Below, in pieces: positions 9,645-22,823 of a stretch of DNA of 64,000 bases; position 1 is the stretch's first letter; every line of letters starts with the position of its first letter. The stretch covers positions 154,110-218,109 of the forward strand of contig QLIY01000150.1 in the NCBI GenBank assembly GCA_003260075.1, read 5' to 3'. Position numbers and translations under genes: made by a program. The DNA is from Phallusia mammillata (Eukaryota; Chordata; Ascidiacea; Phlebobranchia; Ascidiidae). A model generated the notes under the pieces. The model was not told where the DNA came from, ran no database searches, and saw nothing but the letters and a program-made list of their open reading frames with translations.

Positions 9645-12128
9645 TCATTTGGGGTAAAAGTGACTATCATTCCTAGGTGGCGTTTTTAACTCATTTTTCT
9701 ATTAATTAAAAAAACTCTAGCATATCAAAACATTGCATGATTTTTTTATGTGTTTAACAAAACTACAAGGTTATTTACGTAGTGCTTAGATGAAAATTCG
9801 TTTTTCACCACAAAATTGAACGCATAAAAGTCTGTGGTTGTTAATGTAAGCCTTAAAAATCGCCTTTAATGATATTAGTAGTGTGTCTAATTTTTGTTAT
9901 CGCGTTTTCTTGACACAGTGGCAAACATTAGTAAAAATTTGTTTAATAATTGTCAAAGTTCGTTGTTTAAATGAAAGTGAAAAATCTAAAACATCCTTGC
10001 TCTGTCAAAAGTAACCATTCTCCTCAACCGAATTTTCAACTATAAGTGCAGTCTCCGTTAGACAATATTCGCTCATGTGGAAACAAAATTGTTTTCCACT
10101 GTTTGTTTTTCAACGCCTATTAACATTGTTGCTTTTAGTGTAAAAGTTGTTCATATTTTGTGTACATCTATTTTTGGTGCTGGTGTTGTCAGTACGACTT
10201 TATTGCAAAACTTATTTTGTTGACTTGTTGTAATGCTCGTTAAACTTTAAAAACACCAAGATAGCCCCGATATGGCAGAGGTTTTCAACTGGGGGTATTT
10301 TATTCTCTAAGGGAAACTTGACATATCCTGAGATTAAATATAGCGAAACACAAACTTGGACGTTTTTCATGAGATATAAAGAATAATTAAACTTATTTAG
10401 TCGATTTTATTTTTACAATGTCACCTACTTATACCAGTAACATCAGATAACATCGTCAAGAAACTTACCTAAACTTTGTTTTTGTACCAGTTGTATAATA
10501 TTGTAAGAAAAAAACGCTAGGCTAATTCAATTTCGACTGCGGCAAAAAGGGGTAAACTAAACATAATACAAAAGGCTGGAACCCTCTGTCATATGCATTT
10601 GGCGATAGGTACTTATTTCTGACTCATTAACTAAAACATTTACACTTAACTATGTTCTCTGTATTTCAGTGTTAAATTTTCACGAATAACTTTCAGTCTT
10701 ATTTCACTTTGTGGTTACGGAAAGGTAACTTTATTGTTTGTGTGACTATAGCTAAAGTGTTTTTTGTGTAGTTATGTGTGTGCCTGCGTCTCTAACTGTT
10801 ACGTGCTCCAGAAAGTTCACATGTCAAGCTTGTTGGCTTATTCGCTGTACAGCTTTCCCATTCCCATGTTTTACCGTGGTGCATTTCCGACTGTATAGCA
10901 CCGAAAAGTTAAAATCCATTTTTGCACTACTAAAACGCCCCATTTTCCAGCTGTTGGATATTTTTACAAATCCGCCTAAAACCTACGGTATCTGTATTCA
11001 ACTGGTTCTTAACCTTTTCCGTGCGCACGTATTCCTTTAACTGCAAGTCTAAATCAAATCGCAGTAATGGACATGAAATTTTGTGAAGTGGTGAAAATTG
11101 TATTCGTAAATTATAACTATTTTCAACCATACTAAACTTTACTCTTCACAAACATGCCTAAGCAGCCTTTATTTTGACACCCCAATTTCGTACCTTTGCT
11201 TTAGTGCAACACCATGTACCCCTGGTTAAATAAACCCTGATCTACACCCAAAATTATAATCCCTAACTTAACGATTTTGATGACTTCTCAACATCTGAAA
11301 TAACTCAATTAAATTGGAGAAAAGTTATTAGCTTAACTTGGTCATTTCTTTTCTTTGAATATCAAATAAAACAACATAAACATGCTAAAAATAGTTTTAA
11401 TGAAACGTGAAAAATACTCCTTTTAGAAAAAGTCGCGTATATGAACACCGGAATGTGAATTCACTTTATGTATTTCAGCAACTTGCTGTGTTCATTTATA
11501 TATTATACATATATATCTTGTGTTTATTGTACATTTATACATGCGGCGGACGGAGCACTGTGCCAAACTGTACATTGATTGCGATGTAACTTCATATAAG
11601 CGCGGCGCTATTTCTACGACTAACAAACGGTTGCTGGTCTGCTACCAAAAAAAAAACGCGGGAAATTTGAAAATACAAAACAAGTACATAACATGAACAG
11701 TTGCAAATACTAGCACGAAGTTACTGCATGAAGAAAGTTGGGCGGTAAGAATAACAATTAAGTTAGTACAAAAAGAAAACAAAGCACAGTGAAAAATACT
11801 TTGCATGCACGATTTTCCAAAGCGAGTTATTGGACGTAGCCTACTTTGTTCAATCAACCAACCCAGACAGGTAATAAGCAATCAAAATTTCAATACATAA
11901 CTTAATATGATTAAACATGGCAAATTTGGCCAATTGAAATATGTTTTAAAGGTTAAACTTAATTAGTTAACCAGTTTTTGGCAGATAAAATGTGGACTAT
12001 GTGGGCGCTCAACACACCTTTAATTGTTTTAATGAGGGCGGAATTAGGAAAAGCACGGCTGTGGCACAAGCGAAAAGCACTGCTATGCTTGCATTACGAG
12101 AAGAAGGCTCACAAATGCACCACTCGCA
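9645..12128. other. intergenic region, no gene seen
   Basis: This lies between the convergent RITA and LRR genes. It holds AT-rich single-copy-looking sequence. The short open frames (for example 10774-11040) show no protein-like composition, splice context or recognisable motif. Confidence 0.5.
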
Positions 12129-15100
12129 TTACACAGCCATGCTTATTGCTTGTGGAACCTCTAAAGAGCCGGATTTTTTCAGTCCAATACGATTTTCCTT
12201 CATTTTCTCTTTCTTCAATTTATCCGTAATACTGGAATCACTCTGACTGGAGAGCCTCTCTCGAATGCACGCCCCAGCTGTCGAGGAATCCACACTAATT
12301 ATAGGTGGACCTGCGGGCTCCACAGAAGCGTTTTTGTCTGATTGCTTTTTGAGCGACATGAGAAATCGTTCAGCCTCTGCTCCTGCTGCGTCTTTGCTCA
12401 CTTTGCGTTTCTTGTTTTTCTGCTTTTTGGACGCCGGTGGAGTTGTTTGCATGTCGCCAGCTTCTTGAGTGGGCTGTTGAAGTCAAAAACAGGTATGTTA
12501 TGTAAATGTTGTTTACATCTAAACTGCTGATTTATCAAGTGTAAATTGTAACTTATGATATTGGTTTACCTATAATGTTAGGAACCCAATTAGACACTAT
12601 CGTGTTGGCCCGTTTAGTGAATACAGTCTTTTATTGGCATCATTATTTTAAGTGACAATAGCGATTGAGTTAAGTTGAGTTTTTTTCGCTTGGTGAAAGA
12701 AAACATAGCGACACAGTAGCACTAAAAACAATCACCAAGCCTAGCTGCGCAACGTTATGGAGTGTAAAACAGTGAAGTACACAATTGGTGGATGATACCA
12801 AAACGCACTGCAGCTACACCATGTTATAAAGCGTTATGTGACTGGAGCTCACAACGAAGTGAGGTTGGCGAGGTGTTGGTAAACACGACTGGGGAAGAAA
12901 TGTTTGATTGTTGTTGAAATAGAAAGCTTTTACTACTTACGTGTACATTATAATGTGGGTTATTCACTACATACACGCTTCCTGACAGTTTTGTTGCAAT
13001 AAAAAATAGTAGTAAATTGCTGCAATGTGTGCGATGTGTAAATATCTCTAATTTTGAAAGCTTACAGCAACCAGCGCGGGGCAGTGATTGAGCTACTAAC
13101 ACCATACCTCACGGCACACCCAAAAATGCCTAATTTTCGACAAGTGGCGCAAAGAGCACTTTTTTACATTTAAAACGTTATATCTCCAAAAATGCTCCGG
13201 TAAGGGCTATCAGGGTCGGGGTAAGGTATTAGCATTTAAAATTCAATAAAACTAACCAAAAAATTTAGTTACTTATGTAAAAATTATAAAAACTTATTTC
13301 CCAACCAAACCCCTCTTTAGCCGCTAAATTAAAAAAATCAGCTCTTTACGTCCCCTTGTGAAAGCGAATCTCCCGTGAGGTATGGTGTTAAAACCAACCA
13401 GACTACTTGCACAGCTTGAAAATGGAATTAATCAATAAAAGGTTAATGATACTAAAAACTATTTTTTTTACTCCGTTGATATGTATAAGCATGAAAGTTA
13501 CCGTGTCTTGTTCCTCAGTTGGGGGGGGGGGACTTCGTTGATATGTATAAGCATGAAAGTTACCGTGTCTTGTTCCTCAGTTGTTGCTTCATGAGCTTGC
13601 AACTGAGCTTCGTCTTCAGCCTGTGACGCGGCCTCCTCTGATTGGATAGAGACGACACGGTCGAGTAACGGCGGTCTTTTGTGAAGGGTCTTAGCACGAG
13701 CAAGCAACGCATCAACTGAACTTGCACCAGACTCAGCAGTTGGCAACTATACAGGTACACAAGTTTAGTTTAGGCTTTTTGTAGCAGTTTGAGACCAATA
13801 CAATACAATGTACTCATAGTCGTAAGTATAAAACATATTATTTAACTGTAAATGGCCGTGTGCATAATTTGCGCGACTCCAAAAGCGAAAAATCAAATCA
13901 CAAAATTGGTAAACTAAATGGTTACTGATATAAGTCAAAAGTAGATTCACTATTATAAAGCCTAACGCAAGGGTGTCCAACACGTGGCACGCGTGCCAAA
14001 AGTGGCACGCAGAGCATTTGAAAATGGCACACAAGCTTTTGCACATTTAAGTGGTAAACAGTAGGATTTGTTAGGCAAATAATTTTTTTCTATTGATATT
14101 CTTCTAGGCCTTTATTCTAAATTTAGTAAAGGTATCAGTATCAATGTTACACAAACCCACTAATTAAATTGTTCTTTTTGGGCCCCGTTGCAAACTATTT
14201 GTATCTTGTGTCGCATAAACGGAATGAAAGGTTTCTGGAGTATCATAAACAAGTTTACTCGCATTGGACGACATATTTTTTTTCTAATTAATTAAAAGGG
14301 CTTCACATGTTTTCGGATTGAGTCCATACCGTTAAGATGTTTAAGACATGGTTTGAAAAAACTACCAAACGTTGCGGCACGCGAGCATATTTCAAAACCA
14401 AAATTGGCACGGCGGTGTTTTCGAGATGGACACCACTGGTCTAACGCATCAACCATTGAAATAAAATTTGTTATTTCATTTTCTTTCTTTTTTTCACGAC
14501 CAAAACGAAATAAAATAATGCAAAAGGTAAAACCCTCGCAAAGGCACAAACTCAGAATATGTTTGTAGGGTTGCTTACCGATTGTTGGCCTGCCGGTTTA
14601 GTTGGTTGGTCGGAAGATTTCGTTGAAACTCGGAAACGTTCGGGAAGCTTCTGTTGCAGGGGATTTCCCTCCGCATAGAGTTTGGTGAGTTTTTTCATTC
14701 CCAGAAGAGAAGTGGGCACCTGCTGAATTTTGTTACCTGTGAATGCAAAAAAATGTAGATTGGTTTGTTGTATTTTTAATTCGACCAAATTTTTTATTTG
14801 TTAAACGTCACCTATCTCACTTCGTTTATTTTTTACCACTAAAATATAATTCATTATTTTAATTAACGTTACCCGTTATGTCCAGTTTGGCAAGATGTCT
14901 ACACTTTTTCAGTGTCACTGGTATTTCGGTGATTTGGTTGTGCGACAAATTGAGCTCCTTCAAACTTTTTGCAAAATCCACTTTTTTCGGCAATTTTTGC
15001 ACCTAAAGAGAGATACCAAGTGTGTTTAAAGTTCGAAAATCTTACTTTGTGCATTATTGTGGTTCAACAAAACCAAAGAGCTTAAAAAACATTGCGTATG

Positions 15101-18100
15101 ATTTACCTTGTTACGTGCGAAATTGAGATAAGTCGCCCATCTTAGCTTCTGAATTCCATCAGGAATTTCGCTCAAATTGTTGCTGGAAACGTTCAAAGAT
15201 CGAACCTACAAAAGCAAATATTGTTATCCCGCTGTTTACAAACAGTACCCGTCACTTTACTTCACCTTTCAGAACAAAATTTTGACAGAAAAATTTTGAT
15301 TTAAAAGTGGCACAAGGTTTTTCAATTCGTCTGTTTTTAGTCATAATTTTTAAGCGGTCAATCGTGCACCTAAATTTTATTCAGCAACGAAATAACGTTT
15401 TTAATAGAGATTGCGAAATTCTTGGGAAAATTTGCATAATGTGTAAAATGTATTAAATTATTTGCTACTAACCGATGCAATTAGATCCAAATCATCTACA
15501 ATCTCGTCCAGGTGATTTTCGGAAACATCAAGCAATCTCAGGGAACCAGGTGGCGCCGAAGAGGGACGTTCTAGTTTTGCGAGTCGATTGTTGTTCACAC
15601 GCAAGTTCTGCAGAGAAGAATACCAAGGTAATTGCCACACATTTCTATTAAAATAGTCTGCTGTAATAGTAAACAGCTGTTAGAGACGAGAAAATGTAAA
15701 TACCCTTAAAAAACCTGAAGCGAAAGAGTTGTTCAGACTTTTACAATGTCAACTATTAGGCACAAAAAAAGAACAAAAATCAGCAAAGAGCAACAAAACA
15801 GAGGCAATACTTCATTAAAAAAACTCGTAAAAACTAAGACGCATTGATCGATTCGCAAACTCACCTCTAAACGCTGCAGAATGAATACATCCGGTTCAAT
15901 TTCTTCCAACACATTATAAGACACATCAAGTGTAGATAGTGACGTCAGTTGCCCCACAGATTTGGGAAGTTGTTTCATTCTGTAATATGTAATAGTTTGG
16001 TAGACTAAGTTCCGACTAAAAGCATACCAAGGTACAGGTTATGGCTGAAGGTAATCAGTTGAAGCTCATAAAAAAACTCATAAAACAGAATACAGTACAG
16101 CAAAATACATTTTAAAATAAACACATTAAGTTTCCTTTTCAAAGTTTAAATTCGGTACCATTGTTAATGGGTTAGGATTTGAAATTTATTTTACATGACC
16201 GGTTTTTGATAATTTATTATTTATCTTTCTGTGTAGCTTACTGATGGAAAACATATTTTGTTGTGTTAAGATTTTAGAATGCAGCGAATATGTGTTTCTC
16301 GGTCCTAGAAAAGTTTGAAAAAAGGTTACCCCTATAGTCACTTTAAACATCAAAACACAAACGAAATGTTCAAACAAGATGTTGTATAACATTGCCTAGT
16401 GTATTGTTGTTTGCAAAGCTGTTTTCTCAATGCGAGACTTGCTAAACAAACTGAACGAACCCTGGAAATTGCCAAACAAACATAAAACTTCGGCCGCCCT
16501 TGAATTTGACCTCAAATATGCTTTCCTGATATTTATCGACAATATAACGCAGCGCCGAAACTCCTACAGCGAAACTTGAAACCTCACGCACGTCAGATGT
16601 TGAATAAACACTCAACTTGTTTGGGCTTTGGTTGGTTCCCACAAAAATCTGTGGAGCCTGAAAGTCGGGATATTTCAAAATACAGGTGCGCTATAGGTTT
16701 GCGAGCAACCCATTGTGTCTGTTTAGTTTTAAAGGTATAGTGTTGATGCCTTGTGATAGAATTTACAGGTCGTGTGGTATTTCCCGTTGTTTAGGTTTTT
16801 TTCTTTCACGTTTTAACTAAAAAATTAGATTTGAATTGTTCAGTGGTGATGACGTCACGACATGACGCCACATGTTTGTTGCTTACTGACGAACACTAGT
16901 TTGAACTGTCTTACTTGTTATGCGATGCGTCCAAAGTCACTAAGTGTGTCCACTTGTCCACGTTTTCTGGCAATTGCTTCACTTCATTTCTTGCCACATT
17001 CAGGGGGGGGGGGGTCACATGTTTGTTGCTTACTGACGAACACTAGTTTGAACTGGCTTACTTGTTATGCGATGCGTCCAAAGTCACTAAGTGTGTCCAC
17101 TTTTCCACGTTTTCTGGCAATTGCTTCACTTCATTTCTTGCCACATTCAGGGGGGGGGGGGAAATGTAGACGACCGAGGCTCTCCGGAAGTGACGTAATT
17201 TGTGACGATGAAAGGTCAAGCGAGGTCAGAAAGCGAAGCTCGTTGAGTACTCGGTTGGGGACTTTGCCTGGAAAAATGGGAACAGTTTGTTGACAAATAT
17301 TCGTACAATGTATAAATATATACAAACCATAGATTAGGAGGGAGTTTTCATAGCGTGACGTCATAATCAACTTAAATTACGTAACCAGTGCTAAATGTAC
17401 TGGCTGGTATATGTGCGTACAAATTGCAAGATATATAAACAATGAATTAATCGAATACAGTTTGACTGGAAACTCTTCGAATATTTATACTACGCAAGCT
17501 TTATTAAAAATTTCTGTTAAATTGTGTGTTTGTTTGCCTTTTGTGTTTTATATTCAATTCACGTGGTATTTTAAATTTGGCTCAAATTGAAAAAAATACA
17601 GCCTGTTACTAAATGATAACACAGCTGCAAGTATAAGGTAGACGCAAATGCAACAAATAAACATGCCTCACAATATATATGTTTTCTTAGGCTGCGTTTA
17701 AAGGCATTTCAGAACAAACAAAATAACATCTACATCTGGAGTTCAAATACCAACGCGCCGAAATGGCCCTTGTCAATCAAAACTGGGCTAACGATTGCAT
17801 TCAATCAGGCCAAACGTCAATATTTGGAAAGTCTGTCGCTGAAGACATGTCCTAACGCATCCATTACGACCAGCTATTGTCAACATTAGAGAGTTTAACT
17901 TGGATTTATTGGAATCAGTGTGAGGCATAGCAGGAAAATTACGACCGGTACTGCTTTTGTCCCGTTATTTAATAGCCCCTTGCGCGGGGGGGGGGGCATG
18001 TCCTAACGCATCCATTACGACCAGCTATTGTCAACAATCGACTGTTTAACTTGGATTTATTGGAATCAGTGTGAGGCATAGCAGGAACATTACGACCGGT

Positions 18101-21100
18101 ACTGCTTTTGTCCCGTTATTTAATAGCCCCTTGCGCTTTAGCACTGGGTATTTATGTGCATTAGGAAAGTGAATTACTGCGTTTGTAGTGCTTGCTGAAG
18201 GCCTTTGGGCTTTTGTAAAGACCCAACCAGTAATTCACTTTACTGGTGCTGTGAGTTTCAAGGGAGTGATTGGTAACGGTCTGAATTATTCCAAAGTTAC
18301 AAAAAAATCCGTTTTTGTCTGTTTCCTGTATCCGCGTATGAAAGTCTCAATTAGTAAAAAGGGTCCAAAAACATAAAAATGTAATATGTGCAATTAATTC
18401 TGACCAATGAAATAACAGACTTTCAGGTTTGCTATATACGATATGGCGTATTTTTAACGTTATTATTTCAGAGAATTGTTGGGATTAGAACCAATGATCT
18501 TGTGAGGTGTTGTCACGAACACTTGGTCATTAAATTCCAAAACTGATTTTATTTTAAGTCATAGTACCGATACAAATCGTTGTTTTCTAGCTTACGCCTT
18601 GCCATATGGAAATGCTTAGGAGACTGGCTCGATTCGGTATAACGCCTCCTAATGGGCCTGACGTGCTATTATGATGATTATTGATTACGCCATGATCGCT
18701 GGTCTGCATGGACTTTTCAGGGTCGCTCCCAGTATGAATGTATGTTCATCCTAGTTGATATATTTTAATTAGGAATATTACAATCAAATAGACAAATATG
18801 CGCAAAAAGCGGCAAGCAAATGCCCATGCCATCATCAGTGATAGGAGTCTACATCAGTCACGTCCGTTTATAAACGCTTATCTAACTAAAAATTACAAAA
18901 AACTAAGCATACCTTTAAATGCATTGCCACTAGCTTTTAGCGTGGTGATTCCCCTTGGCAGAGAACCGTACGGACTTTCCAGGGCGTCAAGTTGATTATT
19001 GGATAAGTCCACGTTGCGCAGTGACCTCAGAAAACCAAACGGTTGTGGAAGTGAGGAAAGTCGATTGTTTCCCGCGTTGAGTGACGTCAGGTGTCCAAGA
19101 CGACGCAGTGACGTATTTAGTGTTGTTAGCTGATTGTTGCTGACGTCAATAGCACGGACAGAGCTGTCAGAAATAAATGTTTGTGTTTGTAAAAATTTGG
19201 ATTGTTGTTTTTACCGCGTTTTGGGGAATAGCAAATAGATGTCTTAAAGCTATCATTACACTACAGTGAAAATCACAAACGCTCTTTTTATACAATTGCT
19301 AAGCGTCAAGAAAAGATTGCCAAACGTTAATTAACTGCTTGGTGAATTTTTGTTCTGTTATCGATCCGGTTAACCGCATAATATAAATAATTGCATAGGA
19401 TCAAAAATCCATAATTGGGATTTTTTTTTAGAGATTTCTCAGTAAGGTGTGAATTCGTTTCATTGCTTCAAAATATTTATGTGCAAAAGGGGGGGGGGTA
19501 TTGGGACTTTTTTTAGAGATTTCTTAGTAAGGTGTGAATTCGTTTCATTGCTTCAAAATATTTATGTGCAAAATCAAATGTTAGAACGCGCGAATTTGGT
19601 ATTAAAATTAGAACCTCATTAAAATTCCATTACCTTAAATTTCCGATACTTTGCGGCAAATCTTCCAATTCATTATTCGCAACTTGTATTTTCTTCAGCG
19701 CACTAAGATTGCCAATAGTTCCCGGTAAGCTTTGTAGTTTGTTGTTCGACAAATCGAGGTTGTACAGACTTGGCATGTCTCCTATCTCCCCGACCTGAGC
19801 TATTCTGTTGTGGGACAAATCTGCTGTAACCAATTGTGGCATTTCGCTAAGACTTGGCATTTGAACAATCTCGTTGTTAGAAAGATCCAAGCCCTTTAAG
19901 AAATAGGTAGATGATTTGGTTTTATAAAAAAAAACGACGGAATTATTAAGTTTACTCCTAAACGCAGCAAACTTAAGGGAATACCTAAAGAGTAATGTAA
20001 AGCTAGTGCTATGTGCAGTTTTCTGCAGCTTTAAGCTTTTAGAAACAATAATTTTTGGTTTATGTGTTGTGATGCTTTGGTAGAAATTTAAAGAGGTCAA
20101 TTTTAACAATACTGCATTTTTTACACGGTTTAAAGTTGCTTTGGTGGCTTCAATATTACACTTACAATATTACACGGAAAACGTTTCATTAACTTTGCAA
20201 ACTATTGCTTTCATTATGTTTTTAAAGTCCCTAACTTGATTTGTAAATCCCCCAAAAAACCTTGAAACTTTTAAGTTTCTGTGATCATGCTAGTCTATAA
20301 TTCAGATTTAGCACTTCGTTAAATCTCAAATCAGTCAAATCAGAGTTGTAATTTGGGTAACCGAAAAGCACAAGCCTTAAACCATGTCTGTTAAAAGTTC
20401 GTTTTCCACAAACTTTAAGCAAACCCGACCTGGCATACAACCCTACCACTGAGTCAACTGAACACAACAAAAAAGGAAAACTCACTTGCAAGCTTTTGAT
20501 TTTTCGTAAACCCTCCGGGACTGTTTCAATCTGATTCCCGCCACAATCCAAGGTCATCAGATCCTTGAGATCAGCCAGAGATTCGGGCAAACTTTTCAAC
20601 TTGTTCTCACGCAAATCTAGGAACCGGAGGCTTTCGAGTCCGCTGAGTGATTCGGGTAGAAATTCGAGTTCGTTCTGACACAAGTCGAGTCCGATAAGTT
20701 GGGGGAGTTCCCCGATACTGGCTGGGAGTTCGCTGAGTTTGTTTCCGCATAAGTTGATTGACTGGAGACTGTGAATATTTACGATAAGTCAGGACCACAT
20801 AATTATACAAGACAGTAGATTGTTTTCATTCGTTTATTCTTTTTCAACCGAAAGTTGCTTGTCATGCTACGCTTGGCCCTGTATTGACGGTTCAGGGCTG
20901 ACATGAATGCATTCGGGGGGGGGGGATAAGATGGGGGAGTTCCCCGATACTGGCAGGGAGTTCGCTGAGTTTGTTTCCGCACAAATTGATTGACTGGAGG
21001 CTGAGAATATTTGCAATAAGTCAGGACCACATAATTATACAAGACAGTAGATTGTTTTCTTTCGTTTATTCTTTTTCAAACGAAAGTTGCTTGTCATACT

Positions 21101-22823
21101 ACGCTTGGCCCATTGTGTCTGTATTGACGGTTCAGGGCTGACATGAATGCATTCTTCTTGGCTAAAATTGTTTGTGTGTAGAAATATAAAGAACTTAATT
21201 TATAGAGGTGTTTTCAGTAATGTCAATCGATATATAGGACCAGTTGTTCAAGACTTTTGAAAAATTAATAGCAATTATCAATAGTATTGATTCAATACCT
21301 TCTTCAGTTTGTTAAATCTATTTCCTATTTACCCTGTATATAGCCTATATATAATTGTTACGGAAAACGTATATTAGTTTGTTATTGTTAGTGGATTTGA
21401 TCGCTCAGAGTTTAACTTTAAAGTATTAAGTAGGCAGTCGTTTTGATCAAATGATCTGTTAAAAGTAAGCAAGTATCCCTTAGTTTGCATGTATAGGAAC
21501 TTTGTGTAAATGTATTTGTAAACAAACCCTATCCCAGTACCTTCCGAGGAGCGATATCTTGTTTGGTAAACTCTCAATCTCATTGTGGGAAGCTTCGATA
21601 CATCGGATCCTCTGATTGGCTGCTTTAGATTTCTTCGTTTCAGGTTCGGGCAACTGACGCAGTTGGTTTCCCGCCAAATTTACAACTTTCTGTATTTGGT
21701 AAATCGATTTTGGGACGGATCTGCAAAAAAAAACGCCAAATTTTCACATGTAGAAGACGTAATATGTCTAATTACCCTTTGTATAACTACGTCTAGAAAA
21801 CCAATGCTGCCCAAAAGCTTGTAGTAAATGCAATCAGTTCCAAAGGTTTTAACAAACGATGTTATAATGCAGGGGTTCTTAACCTGGGGTGCACGCACCC
21901 CCAAGGGGTGCGGGGGGGGGGGGCAAAGGTTTTAACAAACGATGTTATAATGTAAAGGTTCTTGCTGTATAGTGTGAGTGAGTTTGTTTACTTACTTTAA
22001 TGCATTGTCACCGACGTCTAGCATCAGTAGAGCTGGGATATTTCCGATATTTAGCGGCAAGTTCCGCAGTTTATTGTGAGCAACACGAATGGTGGTGAGA
22101 GCAGTACACTTGTGCAAGTTGCGTGGTAACATTACAAGCTGGTTGTAGGTGGCGTTCAGCTCGACCAGTGCTGATAACTCGCTTACAGTAGATGGAAGGT
22201 TGCGAAGTCTAAAGAAATAGTAAACCCCTAAGCCAGTGTTTTTATGTATTCAATGAGTCCGTTCTGTACAAGGTTTTCGTGAGTCCGTGAACACCTCACG
22301 TAATATAAAACTCTTTTCAACTACTGATCATTGTTGTGGTTTACAATTCAATTAAAACTAAAACCTGAATGTAAAAAACTGCGAGCCGAAAATTTGGGAA
22401 AGTTTTGAGCAAATTTACAACAAATTGCATCATAATAATAGTTGTTGTAGTAACGTAATCCATTGTTCACCTGTTTTTCGACAAATCCAAAGTTTTTAGA
22501 CACACGAAGTCCCCAATCTCAGCATCAAGTTGTTTTAGGTTGTTATTCGACAAATCCAAGCCAGTGAGGTACATTGCACATTTCTCGTACAAAAACTCAT
22601 CTTCAAAGAGCTCAACTGGTAAGCTTTCCAATTCCAAACAACTTAGCTTGAGTGAAAATTTTCGGTCTTCCAAATCGACCCTTGTGCCTCCAATTCGCCT
22701 TAAAACCCTGTTCAAGATCCGGTCGGCTTCTTTGTCTCTAGCTCTGGGTTGTTTCAGCTGTCTTCGTCTTTGCATGGTTGCAAAATCCATGCTAACTTTA
22801 ACTGTGGCTTTACGAAGTGGCAT
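12129..22823 (-). CDS. large leucine-rich-repeat protein of unknown family
   Basis: Fourteen exons join in phase: 22471-22823, 21996-22208, 21541-21720, 20486-20768, 19634-19893, 18913-19163, 17062-17267, 15865-15979, 15473-15607, 15107-15205, 14873-15002, 14579-14736, 13564-13746 and 12129-12473. The product is about 969 residues. A basic N-terminus (MPLRKATVKV) precedes an almost continuous array of about 25-30 LRRs, each near 23 residues of the form L..LDLS.N.L..LP..I..L, from about residue 55 to 780. This intracellular type resembles SHOC2, LRRC40 and plant PIRL proteins. A ~175-residue tail has no LRR: it is acidic and Gln-rich, then Lys-rich (KKQKNKKRK, a possible nuclear signal), and ends AISMAV. 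There is no signal peptide or membrane segment. Exon 7 is broken by a G-run at 17151-17160; LRR spacing predicts nine missing bases there. I do not recognise an orthologue, and no kinase, ROC or death domain is visible. Confidence 0.82.
13473..13581. repeat. short tandem segment pair across G11 (13521-13531)
   Basis: A ~48-bp segment that includes the donor of LRR-gene exon 13 (13473-13520) recurs at 13532-13581. This is one of the shortest duplicated units. Only the right-hand copy belongs to the complete exon. Confidence 0.9.
13962..14448. mobile_element. 471-bp hAT-type element
   Basis: The element (about 13970-14440) is flanked by perfect 8-bp target duplications CTAACGCA. Its ends hold inverted GGGTGTCCA and TGGACACC with extra CCAACACG/CGAGATGG flanks, as in hAT termini. 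Inside are GTGGCACGC repeats. The short open frame overlapping its 3' end (14292-14549 -) is not a gene. It lies in an intron of the LRR gene. Confidence 0.75.
16870..17161. repeat. tandem segment pair across G12 (17003-17014), ending at a second G12 (17150-17161)
   Basis: Copies 16870-17002 and 17015-17149 both carry the second half of LRR-gene exon 7, reading LNVARNEVKQLPE and ending in the same GTAAGC donor on the minus strand. The first half of the exon lies beyond the second G-run (17161-17267). Confidence 0.92.
17846..18136. repeat. tandem segment pair across G11 (17986-17996)
   Basis: A ~140-bp segment starting CATGTCCTAACGCATCC recurs. The copies differ at ATTAGAGAGT versus ATCGACTGT and one A/C change. 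It lies in an LRR-gene intron. Confidence 0.92.
19416..19573. repeat. tandem segment pair across G10 (19489-19498)
   Basis: A ~73-bp segment ending TTATGTGCAAAA occurs at 19416-19488 and at 19499-19573. It differs in the length of the T-run and at one base. Confidence 0.9.
20698..21154. repeat. tandem segment pair across G11 (20915-20925), LRR exon 4 5' end
   Basis: The 5' half of LRR exon 4 and its upstream intron (20698-20914) recur at 20929-21154. Differences include CTGGCTGGG/CTGGCAGGG and an extra CCATTGTGTCTG in the second copy. The left-hand copy is the one joined to the rest of the exon. Confidence 0.92.
21840..21956. repeat. short segment pair across G12 (21912-21923), one copy with a hAT end
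   Basis: CAAAGGTTTTAACAAACG through GTTATAATG occurs at 21841-21869 and at 21924-21952. In the first copy the next bases are CAGGGGTTCTTAACC, a hAT terminus matching the element at 58395. In the second copy the sequence continues as TAAAGGTTCTTGC. The hAT fragment (21870-21911) runs into the G-run and has no visible second end. Confidence 0.88.

Noticed and set aside
16442-16678. 78-codon open frame, minus strand, in an LRR-gene intron (PDFQAPQIFVG...)
   Set aside because: It has a plausible TTTCAG acceptor, but exons 7 and 8 of the LRR gene already join in phase without it and form a regular LRR. Inclusion would add a stop.
16862-17293. 143-codon open frame, plus strand, with repeated Cys/Leu-rich halves
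   Set aside because: It is the antisense of the duplicated LRR exon 7 half. The minus-strand reading is clearly LRR.
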